A stretch of 64,000 bases of DNA from UKL13-2 sp044229235 (GCA_044229235.1 JBGATH010000001.1:124001-188000); one strand, 5' to 3'; shown: positions 46,456-56,576, counted from the first letter of the stretch. A program made the numbers and translations. The notes: generated by a model from the letters alone, not told the origin.

Positions 46456-48288
46456 TCAGTGTGTCAGCGCTGCCTCGAGGCGCGTACGTCGTTCGCTCAG
46501 CGCCGCCGGCAGGCCGTGCGCCAGTTTGCCCAGCAGTTCATCATGCAGCTTCAGTTCCTGCTGCCACTGGAACTTGTCCACGGCGGTAATGCCGGCAAAC
46601 GTCTCGACCGGGAATGCCGAGCCGCTCCAGTCCAGGTCCGCGTAGGACGGGATGTTGCCCAATGCCGTTGATTGCGCCCCGGCGCCGCCTTCGACGCGGC
46701 CGATGATCCATTTCAGCACGCGCATGTTGTCACCGAATCCGGGCCAGACAAACTTGCCCTGGTCGTTCTTGCGAAACCAGTTGACGCAATACAGTCTGGG
46801 CGCCTTCGACGCCGCCGCGCCGACCTTGATCCAGTGCCCAAAATACTCGGCCATGTTGTAGCCGCAAAACGCCAGCATGGCGAAGGGGTCACGCCGCACC
46901 ACGCCCACCTGACCGGTGATGGCGGCGGTGGTTTCCGAGCCCAGCGTGGCGGCCATGTATACACCGTCATTCCAGCTGCCGGCCTCGGTCACCAACGGCA
47001 CGGTCGAGGAGCGACGGCCGCCAAAGATCATCGCCGAGATCGGCACACCCGCCGGGTTATCCCATTCCGCATCAAGCGACGGGCATTGCGTTGCCGCAAC
47101 CGTGAAGCGCGCGTTGGGATGGGCTGCGGGACGCCCGTAGTCCGGCGTCCAGGCATTGCCCTGCCAGTCGGTGAGACTGGCCGGTGGCGTGCGCGTCAAG
47201 CCTTCCCACCACACGTCTCCCTCGGGCGTGAGGGCAACATTGGTGAAAATGGTATTGGACTTGATCGACTCCATGCAATTGGGATTGGTTTCATACGATG
47301 TGCCGGGCGCAACACCGAAAAAGCCCGCCTCGGGGTTGATCGCGTACATGCGGCCGTCGGCCCCGGGCTTGATCCAGGCGATGTCATCGCCGATGGTGGT
47401 GACTTCCCAGCCGGCCTTCTTGAAACTCTCCGGCGGAATGAGCATGGCGAAATTGGTCTTGCCGCAGGCCGAAGGAAAGGCGGCGGTGACGTAATGCTTG
47501 TTGCCCGAGGGGGCCTTTACGCCCAGGATCAGCATGTGTTCGGCGAGCCATCCCTGCTGCCGGCCCATCACCGAGGCGATGCGCAGGGCAAAACACTTCT
47601 TGCCGAGCAGCGCATTGCCGCCGTAGCCGGAACCGTACGACCAGATCTCGTGAGTCTCCGGGAAATGCACGATGTATTTGTGTTCCTTGTTGCACGGCCA
47701 GGCAACGTCCTTCTGCCCGGCGGCGAGCGGTGCGCCCACCGAATGCAACGCCGGCACGAAGGTGCCGTCCCTGCCGAGTACATCCAGCACCTTGCGACCC
47801 ATGCGCGTCATCAGTTTCATGTTGACGGCCACGTAGGGGGAGTCCGACAGTTCCACGCCGATGTGCGCGATGTGCGACCCCAGCGGCCCCATGCTGAATG
47901 GCACCACGTACATGGTGCGTCCGCGCATGCAGCCGGCGAACAGCCCGTCGAGCGTGTTGCGCATTTCAGCCGGCGCAACCCAGTTATTGGTCGGGCCCGC
48001 GTCTTCCTTTCGCGCCGAACAGATGAAGGTGCGGTCCTCCACGCGCGCCACGTCGGACGGGTCCGACAGGGCAAGATAGGAACCGGGGCGCAGTGTGTCG
48101 TTGAGCTTGCGGAAGGTGCCTGCGGCGACCAGCTCGGCGCATAGCCGGTTGTACTCCTCCTCGGAACCGTCACACCAGTAAATCCGCGCGGGCTGGGTGA
48201 GCGTCGCGACTTCTTCCACCCATGCGAGCAGTTTTGCGTGTTGGGTGGGTGCGTCGTTCATGTGAACGGGTTTGGCTTGCGCGTGCAT
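46456..48288 (-). CDS. pckG: Phosphoenolpyruvate carboxykinase (GTP)
   Basis: 610 residues from the ATG at 48288 with GGAG 9 bases upstream; the open frame extends further. It converts oxaloacetate and GTP to PEP, CO2 and GDP. The kinase-1a loop FPSACGKTNFAMLIPP, with the hyperreactive Cys typical of the GTP enzyme, is present. VPFSMGPLGSHIAHIGVELSDSPYVAVNMKLMTRMG, GDDIAWI and FGGRRSSTVPLV are also present. Length and motifs fit the GTP class rather than the ATP class. With ppsA it gives two routes to PEP. A GATAAT on the minus strand near 48362 could be its -10 box. Confidence 0.98.
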   Translation of the reverse strand: MHAQAKPVHMNDAPTQHAKLLAWVEEVATLTQPARIYWCDGSEEEYNRLCAELVAAGTFRKLNDTLRPGSYLALSDPSDVARVEDRTFICSARKEDAGPTNNWVAPAEMRNTLDGLFAGCMRGRTMYVVPFSMGPLGSHIAHIGVELSDSPYVAVNMKLMTRMGRKVLDVLGRDGTFVPALHSVGAPLAAGQKDVAWPCNKEHKYIVHFPETHEIWSYGSGYGGNALLGKKCFALRIASVMGRQQGWLAEHMLILGVKAPSGNKHYVTAAFPSACGKTNFAMLIPPESFKKAGWEVTTIGDDIAWIKPGADGRMYAINPEAGFFGVAPGTSYETNPNCMESIKSNTIFTNVALTPEGDVWWEGLTRTPPASLTDWQGNAWTPDYGRPAAHPNARFTVAATQCPSLDAEWDNPAGVPISAMIFGGRRSSTVPLVTEAGSWNDGVYMAATLGSETTAAITGQVGVVRRDPFAMLAFCGYNMAEYFGHWIKVGAAASKAPRLYCVNWFRKNDQGKFVWPGFGDNMRVLKWIIGRVEGGAGAQSTALGNIPSYADLDWSGSAFPVETFAGITAVDKFQWQQELKLHDELLGKLAHGLPAALSERRTRLEAALTH

Positions 48289-48696
48289 ACCAGAGTCTCC
48301 AGAAAAAGCGGCCGGATGGAATGCGCTTTGACTGCCGCATTTCCTTAGATTTAGGGGGGGAATTATCCCACAGCGCATAGGCGCGACCTAGCGGCACGTG
48401 CGTCATCCGCCAGTTGAATTCGCTGTTGAATCCGGTCGTCTAATCACGCGACGCGCTGGAGTTTTACTACATGCCCGGCACGCACATCGCCGCGATGCCA
48501 AGACGGCGGCGCCCCACGATCTGCTTCCCGCTCAATGCAAACCTGGTGCTCGATGCGTGTAGTTTTGCAAAAAAATCTTGGCAAAGACGCAGCGTGCGGC
48601 AGCGACCAACATGGGAAAGTTTTGCAAAAGTTTGTCGCTGCCGATGCGTTGTGCGCTTGTTGCAGCGCAATGCGACGCGTGCGCGAGCAATCAGTC
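48289..48696. promoter_or_regulatory. 408-bp non-coding region upstream of pckG with two TTTTGCAAAA palindromes
   Basis: No convincing gene is seen. AGTTTTGCAAAA occurs twice, at 48561-48572 and 48618-48629. The second copy sits inside a larger inverted repeat, GGCAGCGAC (48598-48606) with GTCGCTGCC (48634-48642). TTTGCAAA-type sites are bound by the RamB/PrpR/ScfR family regulators of acetate and propionate metabolism, which would suit pckG. That link is inference. The repeat could instead act as a 3' structure for the minus-strand aldolase transcript. Confidence 0.45.
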
Positions 48697-49367
48697 TCAG
48701 TCGCCGCGCCCGGGCTGCTGGCCGTACGTGGCAAATTTCTTGATCACCGTGGCCATCTCGTCTGCCGACAGCAATTGCGGCTCGCCGACCTGCAGCGCCT
48801 GCCAGTACATGCGCGACAGCGATTCCACTTCCACCGCCACGGCCAACGCCTTGTCGAGGTTGGGTCCGCAGGCAATCATGCCGTGATGCGACAGCAGGCA
48901 GGCATGGCGATCGGCCAGCGCCGCCACGGCGTGATCGGAAAGAGCCTGCGTGCCAAAAGTTGCATACGGCGCGCAACGAATATCGCTGCCGCCGGCGATG
49001 GCCACCATGTAGTGGAATGGCGGGATGCCGCGATCCATGCAGGCGAGCGTGGCGGCAAAGGTCGCATGGGTGTGGACGATGGCGTGAATGTCGGCGCGCG
49101 CGGCGTAAATGTCGCGATGGAATCGCCACTCCGACGAGGGTAGTACCTCGCCGGCAAAGGTGCCATCCATTTGCATCGCAACGACGTGCTCCGGCCGGGT
49201 GTCCTCGTAAGCCATGCCGGTGGGCGTCACCAAAAACCCGGATGCCGCCCGCGCGCTGACATTGCCGGACTTGCCCTGGTTGATGCCGAGTGCGTTCATC
49301 TTCAGCGCGGTGCGAATGACCTCCTCGCGCAGCGCCTTGTCCGGCAGGTGCGTCAGTTCCAGGAATG

Positions 49368-49371
<4 letters not shown>
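48697..49371 (-). CDS. Class II aldolase, putative methylthioribulose-1-phosphate aldolase
   Basis: 224 residues closely patterned on L-fuculose-phosphate aldolase: GINQGKSGNVSAR, FLVTPTGMAYE, LPSSEWRFHRDIYAARADIHAIVHTHATFAA (zinc-binding His pair and catalytic Glu), IAGGSDIRCAPYATFGT and LLSHHGMIACG (third zinc His). Its ATG overlaps the mtnA stop. FucA-like aldolases paired with MtnA act on 5-(methylthio)ribulose 1-phosphate or the 5-deoxy analogue in the DHAP shunt, giving DHAP and an aldehyde. The alternative, the dehydratase MtnB, is less likely because the protein looks like an aldolase and no mtnC/D genes are near. Confidence 0.8.
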
Positions 49372-50498
<1,127 letters not shown>

Positions 50499-50554
50499 GC
50501 GAAGAGTTTATTCGATTTCCATCAGTACCCTGCGGCGCCGGCCTCGCCCGCATT

Positions 50555-50582
50555 TTGGAATGGGATAGCGCTCGTGTAAAAT
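50555..50582 (+). promoter_or_regulatory. Probable pyrG promoter
   Basis: TTGGAA (50555-50560) and TAAAAT (50577-50582) are separated by 16 bases and lie 33 bases before the pyrG ATG. The initially transcribed region (about 50588 onward) is short. No attenuation hairpin was found. Confidence 0.55.
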
Positions 50583-50615
50583 ACGAATTTCCAACCGCAA
50601 AGGCTGGGGGTCAAC

Positions 50616-52304
50616 ATGACCAAGTACATTTTTGTTACCGGCGGGGTGGTTTCCTCGCTCGGCAAAGGCATCGCCGCCGCTTCCCTGGCCGCCATCCTCG
50701 AATCTCGCGGCATCAAAGTCTCGATGATGAAACTGGACCCGTACATCAACGTGGATCCGGGCACCATGTCGCCGTTTCAGCACGGCGAGGTGTTTGTCAC
50801 CGAGGATGGCGCGGAGACCGATCTCGACCTGGGCCACTACGAGCGCTTCGTCTCGATGAAGATGAAGAAGGCCAATAATTTCACCACCGGCCAGATTTAC
50901 GAACGGGTCATCAACAAGGAACGCCGTGGCGACTATCTCGGCGGCACCGTGCAGGTCATCCCGCACATCACCGATGAGATCAAGGCCTCGATCCGCGCCG
51001 GCACGATCGACGCCGAAGTCGGCATCATCGAAATCGGCGGCACGGTGGGCGACATCGAGTCACTGCCCTTTCTGGAAGCCATTCGCCAGATGGGCATCGA
51101 AACGGGGCGTGACAACGCCTGCTACATCCATCTCACGCTAGTGCCGTATTTGCCCACGGTCGGCGAGATCAAGACCAAGCCGACGCAGCACAGCGTCAAG
51201 GAATTGCGCGAGATCGGTATCCAGCCGGACGTGGTGATGTGCCGCTCGGACCGGCCGATTCCTGATGACGACCGCCGCAAGATTGCGCTGTTCACCAACG
51301 TCGACCAGGGCGCCGTCATTTCCTGCTACGACGCCAGTTCGATCTACAAGATTCCCAAGATGCTGCACAAGCAGGGCCTCGACGAGATCGTCTGCCGCAA
51401 GCTACACCTGACGCCGCGCCCGGCAGATCTCACCGTGTGGGATGAGATCGTCAACGCGCTGGAAAATCCGGAGCACCAGATCGATCTGGCGATGGTCGGC
51501 AAATATGTCGACCTGACCGATTCGTACAAGTCGCTCTCGGAAGCGCTGATTCACGCCGGCATCAAGACACGTACCCGCGTGAAAATTCACTACCTCGATT
51601 CCGAGCAACTGGAGAAAGACGGCGTTGCGGTGCTGGCCAACATGGATGCCATTCTTGTCCCCGGCGGCTTCGGCAAGCGTGGCACCGAAGGCAAGATCGC
51701 GGCGGTGAAGTTTGCGCGCGAGAACAAGATTCCGTACCTTGGAATCTGCCTCGGCATGCAGATCGCCACCATCGAGTTCGCGCGCAATGTGGTGGGCCTG
51801 GCCGGCGCAAATTCCACCGAGTTCGATCCCGACACGCCGCACCCGGTGGTGGCGCTGATCACCGAATGGCAGAACCAGGACGGCAAGATCGAGCGCCGCG
51901 ATTCCAACTCCAACCTCGGCGGCACCATGCGCCTCGGCGCGCAGACCTGCACGGTGCGGCCCGGCACGCTGGCGCACGAAATCTACCAGTCCGACACGGT
52001 CAGCGAGCGTCACCGGCATCGCTATGAAGTCAACAATCACTACGTGCCGCGACTGGAAGCGGCCGGCTTCGTGATTTCGGCGCGGACCAATTCCGAGTCA
52101 TTGCCGGAGATGGCCGAGTTGGACAAGGCCAAGCACGGTCACCCGTGGTTCTACGGCTGTCAGTTCCACCCCGAGTTCACCTCGACCCCGCGGGATGGAC
52201 ACCCGCTGTTCACGGCCTTCATCAAAGCCGGGCTGGAGCAGCACAAGAGAGTGCATGGCGAAGCAGGCTTGCGCATCGTGCAGGGCACGAAGGCATCGGC
52301 ATGA
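50616..52304 (+). CDS. pyrG: CTP synthase
   Basis: 562 residues, normal length. The N-terminal amidoligase domain (TKYIFVTGGVVSSLGKGIAAASLAAILESRG, YINVDPGTMSPFQHGEVFVTEDGAETDLDLGHYERF) is followed by the class I glutaminase domain from about 290 (VPGGFGKRGTEGKI, then GICLGMQ with the nucleophilic Cys, and the GCQFHPEFTSTP His-Glu pair). It makes CTP from UTP and glutamine. GGGGGT precedes the ATG. The stop overlaps the kdsA start (ATGA), giving the common pyrG-kdsA-eno order; kdsA and other LPS genes need CTP. Confidence 0.99.
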   Translation: MTKYIFVTGGVVSSLGKGIAAASLAAILESRGIKVSMMKLDPYINVDPGTMSPFQHGEVFVTEDGAETDLDLGHYERFVSMKMKKANNFTTGQIYERVINKERRGDYLGGTVQVIPHITDEIKASIRAGTIDAEVGIIEIGGTVGDIESLPFLEAIRQMGIETGRDNACYIHLTLVPYLPTVGEIKTKPTQHSVKELREIGIQPDVVMCRSDRPIPDDDRRKIALFTNVDQGAVISCYDASSIYKIPKMLHKQGLDEIVCRKLHLTPRPADLTVWDEIVNALENPEHQIDLAMVGKYVDLTDSYKSLSEALIHAGIKTRTRVKIHYLDSEQLEKDGVAVLANMDAILVPGGFGKRGTEGKIAAVKFARENKIPYLGICLGMQIATIEFARNVVGLAGANSTEFDPDTPHPVVALITEWQNQDGKIERRDSNSNLGGTMRLGAQTCTVRPGTLAHEIYQSDTVSERHRHRYEVNNHYVPRLEAAGFVISARTNSESLPEMAELDKAKHGHPWFYGCQFHPEFTSTPRDGHPLFTAFIKAGLEQHKRVHGEAGLRIVQGTKASA

Positions 52305-53143
52305 AACTTTGCGGATTTGATGTCGGGCTCGAAAGACCCTTTTTTCTAATTGCGGGCCCGTGCGTCGTGGAGTCCGAACAACTGCAGATCGACGTCGCCG
52401 GGCAGCTGAAAGAAATGACCGCGGCACTTGGCATTCCGTTCATCTTCAAATCCAGCTTCGACAAAGCCAATCGCAGCTCCGGCAAATCGTTTCGCGGCCC
52501 GGGCATGGATGAAGGCCTGCGGGTGCTGGCGGAAGTGAAAAAACAGCTCGGCGTGCCGGTACTGACCGATGTGCACACGGCCGAAGAAGCGCCGGTCGCC
52601 GCGTCGGTGGTCGATGTGTTGCAGACACCGGCGTTCCTTTGCCGCCAGACCGATTTCATCCACGCCGTGGCGTCGGCGGGCAAGCCGGTGAATATCAAGA
52701 AGGGCCAGTTCCTGGCACCAGGCGACATGAAGAACGTGGTCGACAAGGCGCGCGAAGCCAGCGGCACCGACAACATCATGGTCTGCGAGCGTGGTGCGTC
52801 GTTCGGTTACAACAATCTGGTTTCCGACATGCGCTCGCTAGCCATCATGCGCAACACCGGTTGTCCGGTGGTGTTCGATGCCACGCACTCGGTGCAATTG
52901 CCGGGCGGACAGGGCACCACTTCTGGCGGACAGCGCGAATTCGTGCCGGTGCTGGCGCGCGCCGCCGTCGCCACGGGCATCTCGGGACTGTTCATGGAGA
53001 CGCACCCCGATCCGTCCAAGGCGCTGTCCGACGGCCCGAACGCCTGGCCGCTGGCGATGATGAAGGATTTGCTGACGACATTGAAGCAGCTCGACCTGCT
53101 GGTCAAGCAACATCCCTTTGCCGAGCAGTCGCTGATGAAGTAG
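52301..53143 (+). CDS. kdsA: 3-deoxy-8-phosphooctulonate synthase
   Basis: 280 residues from the ATG at 52301. It condenses PEP with arabinose 5-phosphate to Kdo-8-phosphate for LPS inner core. FFLIAGPCVVESEQLQIDVA, FIFKSSFDKANRSSGKSFRGPG, VLTDVHTAEEAP and GQFLAPGDMKNVVDKA are family motifs. Asn is absent and Cys present (AGPC) at the metal position, which suggests the metal-dependent class may be possible. Its PEP substrate comes from the enolase encoded 58 bases downstream. Confidence 0.97.
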   Translation: MKLCGFDVGLERPFFLIAGPCVVESEQLQIDVAGQLKEMTAALGIPFIFKSSFDKANRSSGKSFRGPGMDEGLRVLAEVKKQLGVPVLTDVHTAEEAPVAASVVDVLQTPAFLCRQTDFIHAVASAGKPVNIKKGQFLAPGDMKNVVDKAREASGTDNIMVCERGASFGYNNLVSDMRSLAIMRNTGCPVVFDATHSVQLPGGQGTTSGGQREFVPVLARAAVATGISGLFMETHPDPSKALSDGPNAWPLAMMKDLLTTLKQLDLLVKQHPFAEQSLMK

Positions 53144-53201
53144 CGCGCTGTCGCCCGCGTTTTTCGCATAACCGCATTTGACCTGAAGAAGAAAGAAAGC
53201 A

Positions 53202-54485
53202 ATGACTGCCATCGTAGATATCGTCGCCCGGGAAATCCTCGACTCGCGCGGCAATCCCACTGTTGAAGCCGATGTGTTGCTCGAATCCGGCGTGATCGGC
53301 CGCGCGGCCGTGCCCTCGGGCGCGTCCACCGGCTCGCGCGAGGCCATCGAGCTGCGCGACAAGGACCCGAAGCGCTACCTCGGCAAAGGCGTGCTGAAGG
53401 CGGTCGAGCATATCAACACCGAAATCTGCGAAGCCGTCATCGGCCTCGATGCCTCCGAGCAGGCGTTTATCGACAAGACCATGATCGAGCTCGACGGCAC
53501 CGAAACCAAGTCGCGCCTCGGCGCCAACGCCATCCTCGCCGTGTCGATGGCCTGTGCCAAGGCCGCTGCCGACGAATCCGGGCTGTCGCTCTACCGCTAC
53601 CTAGGCGGCGCCGCGCCGATGCAGATGCCGGTGCCGATGATGAACGTGATCAACGGCGGCGCGCACGCCGATAACGTGCTGGATATGCAGGAATTCATGA
53701 TCATCCCGGCCGGTCTGCCGACCTTCCGCGAAGCGCTGCGCGCAGGTGTGGAAGTGTTCCACACGCTTAAAAAAATCCTGCATGCCGAAAAGCACAACAC
53801 CAATGTCGGCGACGAAGGCGGCTTCGCGCCCAACCTCGCCAACAACGAAGCCGCGCTGCAATACATCATGAAGGCCATCACCGAAGCCGGCTACACACCC
53901 GGCGAGGACATCCTTATCGGTCTCGACTGCGCAGCCAGTGAGTTCCATGCCGACGGCAAGTACCGCTTCGAGGCGGAAAAGCTGTCGTTCAACTCGGCGC
54001 AATTCACCGATGTGCTGGCGACCTGGTGCGACAAGTACCCGATCGTGTCGATCGAGGACGGCATGGCCGAAGGTGATTGGGACGGCTGGGCGCTGCTGAC
54101 CGAAAAGCTCGGCAAGAAGATCCAGATCGTCGGCGACGACCTGTTCGTCACCAACACCAAGATCCTGCGTGAAGGCATCAGCAAGGGCATCGCCAATTCG
54201 ATCCTCATCAAGGTCAACCAGATCGGCACGCTGTCGGAAACCTTTGCCGCCATCGAGATGGCCAAGCGCGCCAATTACACCGCCATCATCTCGCACCGCT
54301 CGGGCGAGACCGAAGACACCACCATCGCCGACATTGCCGTGGCGATGAACGCGCTGCAGATCAAGACCGGATCGGCCTCGCGCTCGGACCGCATGGCCAA
54401 GTACAACCAGCTGCTGCGCATCGAGGAAGAGCTCGGCGAAGCGGCCACCTACGCCGGCAAGTCGGCGTACTACAACCTCAGGTGA
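53202..54485 (+). CDS. eno: Enolase
   Basis: 427 residues. It interconverts 2-phosphoglycerate and PEP and may also scaffold the RNA degradosome. IVDIVAREILDSRGNPTVEADVLLESG, GAKPPS-type loop text VPMMNVINGGAHADNVLDMQEFMI, SIEDGMAEGDWDGWALLTEKLGKKIQIVGDDLFVTN and SHRSGETEDTTIADIAVA cover the metal ligands and catalytic Lys and Glu. An AG-rich box GAAGAAGAAAG precedes the ATG. A long GC-rich hairpin follows. Confidence 0.99.
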   Translation: MTAIVDIVAREILDSRGNPTVEADVLLESGVIGRAAVPSGASTGSREAIELRDKDPKRYLGKGVLKAVEHINTEICEAVIGLDASEQAFIDKTMIELDGTETKSRLGANAILAVSMACAKAAADESGLSLYRYLGGAAPMQMPVPMMNVINGGAHADNVLDMQEFMIIPAGLPTFREALRAGVEVFHTLKKILHAEKHNTNVGDEGGFAPNLANNEAALQYIMKAITEAGYTPGEDILIGLDCAASEFHADGKYRFEAEKLSFNSAQFTDVLATWCDKYPIVSIEDGMAEGDWDGWALLTEKLGKKIQIVGDDLFVTNTKILREGISKGIANSILIKVNQIGTLSETFAAIEMAKRANYTAIISHRSGETEDTTIADIAVAMNALQIKTGSASRSDRMAKYNQLLRIEEELGEAATYAGKSAYYNLR

Positions 54486-54492
54486 AAACACT

Positions 54493-54559
54493 GCCTTCCC
54501 CGGCGCAGGCCGGGGGCCAAGTTTGCCAAAATTGGGCCCCGGCCTGCGCCGGGGAAGGG
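54493..54559 (+). repeat. Long GC-rich inverted repeat between eno and ftsB
   Basis: CTTCCCCGGCGCAGGCCGGGG and its reverse complement face each other across a short A/T-rich loop, giving a stem of about 21 bp that starts 9 bases after the eno stop. No T tract follows. The sequence resembles GC-rich intergenic repeats common in proteobacterial genomes; only this copy was found in the window. It may limit read-through or protect the eno mRNA. Confidence 0.7.
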
Positions 54560-54585
54560 CAAGCGTCTCGTGGTCGCGCGGCCGA

Positions 54586-54873
54586 ATGAAATACCTTCCC
54601 CACACCCTCATCGCCCTCATCATCGGCATCCAGTATCCGCTGTGGCTGGGCAAGGGCAGCTGGCTGAAGGTGTGGGAGTTCTCGCAGCAGGTCGACAAGC
54701 AGAAAGCGAAGAACGTGCAGCTGGCGGCGCGCAATGCCGGGCTGGATGCCGAGGTGCGCGATCTGAAGCAAGGGCTCGATGCCGTCGAAGAACGCGCCCG
54801 CGTCGAGTTCGGCATGATCAAGTCCGACGAAGTCTTCTACCAGATCGTCGAGCCGAAAAAAGCCAAACCCTAG
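54586..54873 (+). CDS. ftsB: Cell division protein FtsB
   Basis: 95 residues. A single N-terminal membrane helix (about 4-20, TLIALIIGIQYPLWLG) leads into a coiled coil (about 28-70, VDKQKAKNVQLAARNAGLDAEVRDLKQGLDAVEERARVEFG) and the typical GMIKSDEVFYQIVEP tail. FtsB joins FtsQ and FtsL in the divisome and helps activate septal peptidoglycan synthesis. Position after eno is conserved in proteobacteria. The ATG at 54586 is chosen because it begins the hydrophobic helix. Confidence 0.96.
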   Translation: MKYLPHTLIALIIGIQYPLWLGKGSWLKVWEFSQQVDKQKAKNVQLAARNAGLDAEVRDLKQGLDAVEERARVEFGMIKSDEVFYQIVEPKKAKP

Positions 54874-54874
54874 T

Positions 54875-54930
54875 ACCAGCGCGGCCCGCAGGCCGTTTTC
54901 TGCCTGGAAGCCGCGCCAGTGCTGGAGTTT
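54875..54930. repeat. Palindromic element copy E, intergenic, left arm shortened
   Basis: It starts right after the ftsB stop codon with ACCAGCGCGGC and ends with CGCGCCAGTGCTGGAGTTT. The left outer arm is shorter than in copy B. The minus strand reads KLQHWRGFQAENGLRAALVL without a stop. Confidence 0.8.
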
Positions 54931-54953
54931 CCCCATTGCGTCCTGAGGGTGCC

Positions 54954-55307
54954 ATGAATCTGAATGCCGTCCGGAAATTTTGCGCCGCATTGCCCCACGC
55001 GACCGCTGACATCAAGTGGGGCGCGGACTATGTGTACTCGATCGGCGGCAAAATGTTCGCGGTTGCCTTCCAGAGCCAGACGCACGGCACCTTCGTCTCG
55101 TTCAAGGTGGACGACGATTTGTTCCTGTCGATGACCGCGCGTGAAGGCATCGTGCCGGCGCCGTACCTGGCGCGGGCCAAGTGGGTGCAGGTTACGGATT
55201 TGAAGAAAGTCTCCGACGCGGAATTGAAGGCCTTGATCAGGCGATCGTACGATGTGGTGGCCATGAAGTTGACGAAAAAGCAGCGCGTGGCATTCGGCAT
55301 GGCCTGA
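54954..55307 (+). CDS. MmcQ/YjbR family protein
   Basis: 117 residues from the ATG at 54954, with GAGG upstream. MNLNAVRKFCAALPHATADIKWGADYVYSIGGKMFAVAF followed by VSFKVDDDLFLSMTAREGIVPAPYLARAKWVQV and a C-terminal helix LIRRSYDVVAMKLTKKQR match the CyaY-like fold of the YjbR group. The family is called DNA-binding on structural grounds, and its role is unsettled. It is 23 bases after palindromic element E and 35 bases before the MarC gene. Confidence 0.9.
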   Translation: MNLNAVRKFCAALPHATADIKWGADYVYSIGGKMFAVAFQSQTHGTFVSFKVDDDLFLSMTAREGIVPAPYLARAKWVQVTDLKKVSDAELKALIRRSYDVVAMKLTKKQRVAFGMA

Positions 55308-55342
55308 CCCCCTCATTTCGCCAACACAGATTTACGACTACG

Positions 55343-55942
55343 ATGGCTGCCGAACTCATTTCCGCCTTTGTCCTCCTGTTCCTGGTGCTCGATCCGCTGG
55401 GCAACCTGCCCATCGTCTCGTCACTGCTTCGGCAGGTCGATTCGACGCGTCGCGCCAAGGTGGTGGCGCGCGAATGCTTTTTCGCCTATCTCATCCTGCT
55501 GGCTTTCATGTTCGGCGGCCGCCAGTTTCTGGACGTCATGCACCTGAGTGAAATCTCGCTGTCGATTGCCGGCGGCGTGATCCTGTTCATGATCGCCATC
55601 CGCATGGTGTTCAAGTCTGAAGACAGCGTGTTCGGCGAATCGCTGACGAGCGAGCCGTTTCTGGTGCCGCTCGCGATCCCTTTGATCGCGGGCCCGTCCG
55701 CCCTGGCCACGGTGATGCTGATGGTGTCGCGTGAACCGGCCAAGCTCGGCATCTGGGTGGGCGCCATGACGGCGGCCATGCTAGTGTCGGCGGCGCTGCT
55801 GATGCTGGGGGAGCGTATCGAAAAACTGTTTGGCAAGCGCGGCATGGAGGCGGTCGAGCGCTTGATGGGCCTGATCCTCACCGCCATTGCGGTGGAAATG
55901 CTGCTGGGCGGCGTGAAGCAGTTCCTGCTGCAATTGAAGTGA
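55343..55942 (+). CDS. MarC-family integral membrane protein
   Basis: 199 residues with six helices. LISAFVLLFLVLDPLGNLPIVSSLLRQ and PLAIPLIAGPSALATVMLM are the paired family motifs, each with a Pro-Gly containing re-entrant-like segment. MarC proteins were once linked to multiple antibiotic resistance, but that role was withdrawn; the transported substrate is unknown. The ATG at 55343 begins the first helix. greB follows after 4 bases. Confidence 0.92.
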   Translation: MAAELISAFVLLFLVLDPLGNLPIVSSLLRQVDSTRRAKVVARECFFAYLILLAFMFGGRQFLDVMHLSEISLSIAGGVILFMIAIRMVFKSEDSVFGESLTSEPFLVPLAIPLIAGPSALATVMLMVSREPAKLGIWVGAMTAAMLVSAALLMLGERIEKLFGKRGMEAVERLMGLILTAIAVEMLLGGVKQFLLQLK

Positions 55943-55946
55943 GCCC

Positions 55947-56576
55947 ATGCCGATGAGCAAGGCCTTCACCCGCGAGAACGACCAGGCCGACGACGATCTC
56001 GATGGCGACGAGGGCCTGCCGCCGATACCGGCCGGCAGCAAGAACTACATCACGCCCGGCGGCCACCGGCGTCTCAAGGCCGAATTCGATTATCTGCTGA
56101 AGAAAGACCGTCCTGCCGTCACCTCGGCGGTGTCGTGGGCGGCGAAAAACGGTGACCGCAGTGAAAACGCAGACTACCAGTACGGCAAGCGCCGTCTGCG
56201 CGAGATCGACCGGCGCCTGCGCTTCCTCACCAAGCGCCTCGACATCGCCGAGGTGGTGGACCCGGTCATGCCGCGCGAGCCGGAGTTGGCCGAGCAGGTG
56301 TTCTTCGGCGCGACCGTGACCTACAGCAACCAGAAGGGCGACGAGAACACCGTGACCATCGTCGGCATCGACGAGATCGACCTGAAGCGCAATCACATCA
56401 GCTGGATCTCGCCGCTGGCGCGGGCGCTGATGAAGGCGCGGGCCGGCGACACCGTGACCCTGCGCGCACCGGGCGGCGTCGAGGAACTGGATGTGATCGA
56501 GGTGCGCTACCTAGCGCTGGAGGTCGATGCGTTCGTGCCGACCGATACGGCGTTTCCCATCGACCGGAAATCGTAG
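55947..56576 (+). CDS. greB: Transcription elongation factor GreB
   Basis: 209 residues, longer than E. coli GreB (158) because of an acidic N-terminal tail (DQADDDLDGDEG). NYITPGGHRRLKAEFDYLLKKDRPAVTSAVSWAAKNGDRSENADYQYGKRRLREIDRRLRFL is the coiled-coil domain, with the acidic tip that stimulates RNA cleavage by stalled polymerase. The globular C-terminal domain (VFFGATVTYSNQKGDENTVTIVGIDE) follows. RRLREIDRRLRFL favours GreB over GreA. An in-frame ATG at 55953 is an alternative start. Confidence 0.95.
   Translation: MPMSKAFTRENDQADDDLDGDEGLPPIPAGSKNYITPGGHRRLKAEFDYLLKKDRPAVTSAVSWAAKNGDRSENADYQYGKRRLREIDRRLRFLTKRLDIAEVVDPVMPREPELAEQVFFGATVTYSNQKGDENTVTIVGIDEIDLKRNHISWISPLARALMKARAGDTVTLRAPGGVEELDVIEVRYLALEVDAFVPTDTAFPIDRKS

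Noticed and set aside
46672..48144. 490-codon plus-strand open frame opposite pckG
   Set aside because: It is an antisense shadow of a highly conserved GTP-type PEP carboxykinase and encodes low-complexity Arg/His/Gly-rich sequence.
48471..48743. 90-codon plus-strand open frame upstream of pckG
   Set aside because: No ribosome binding site of note, no family similarity and it spans two palindromes and an inverted repeat, so regulatory DNA is the better reading.
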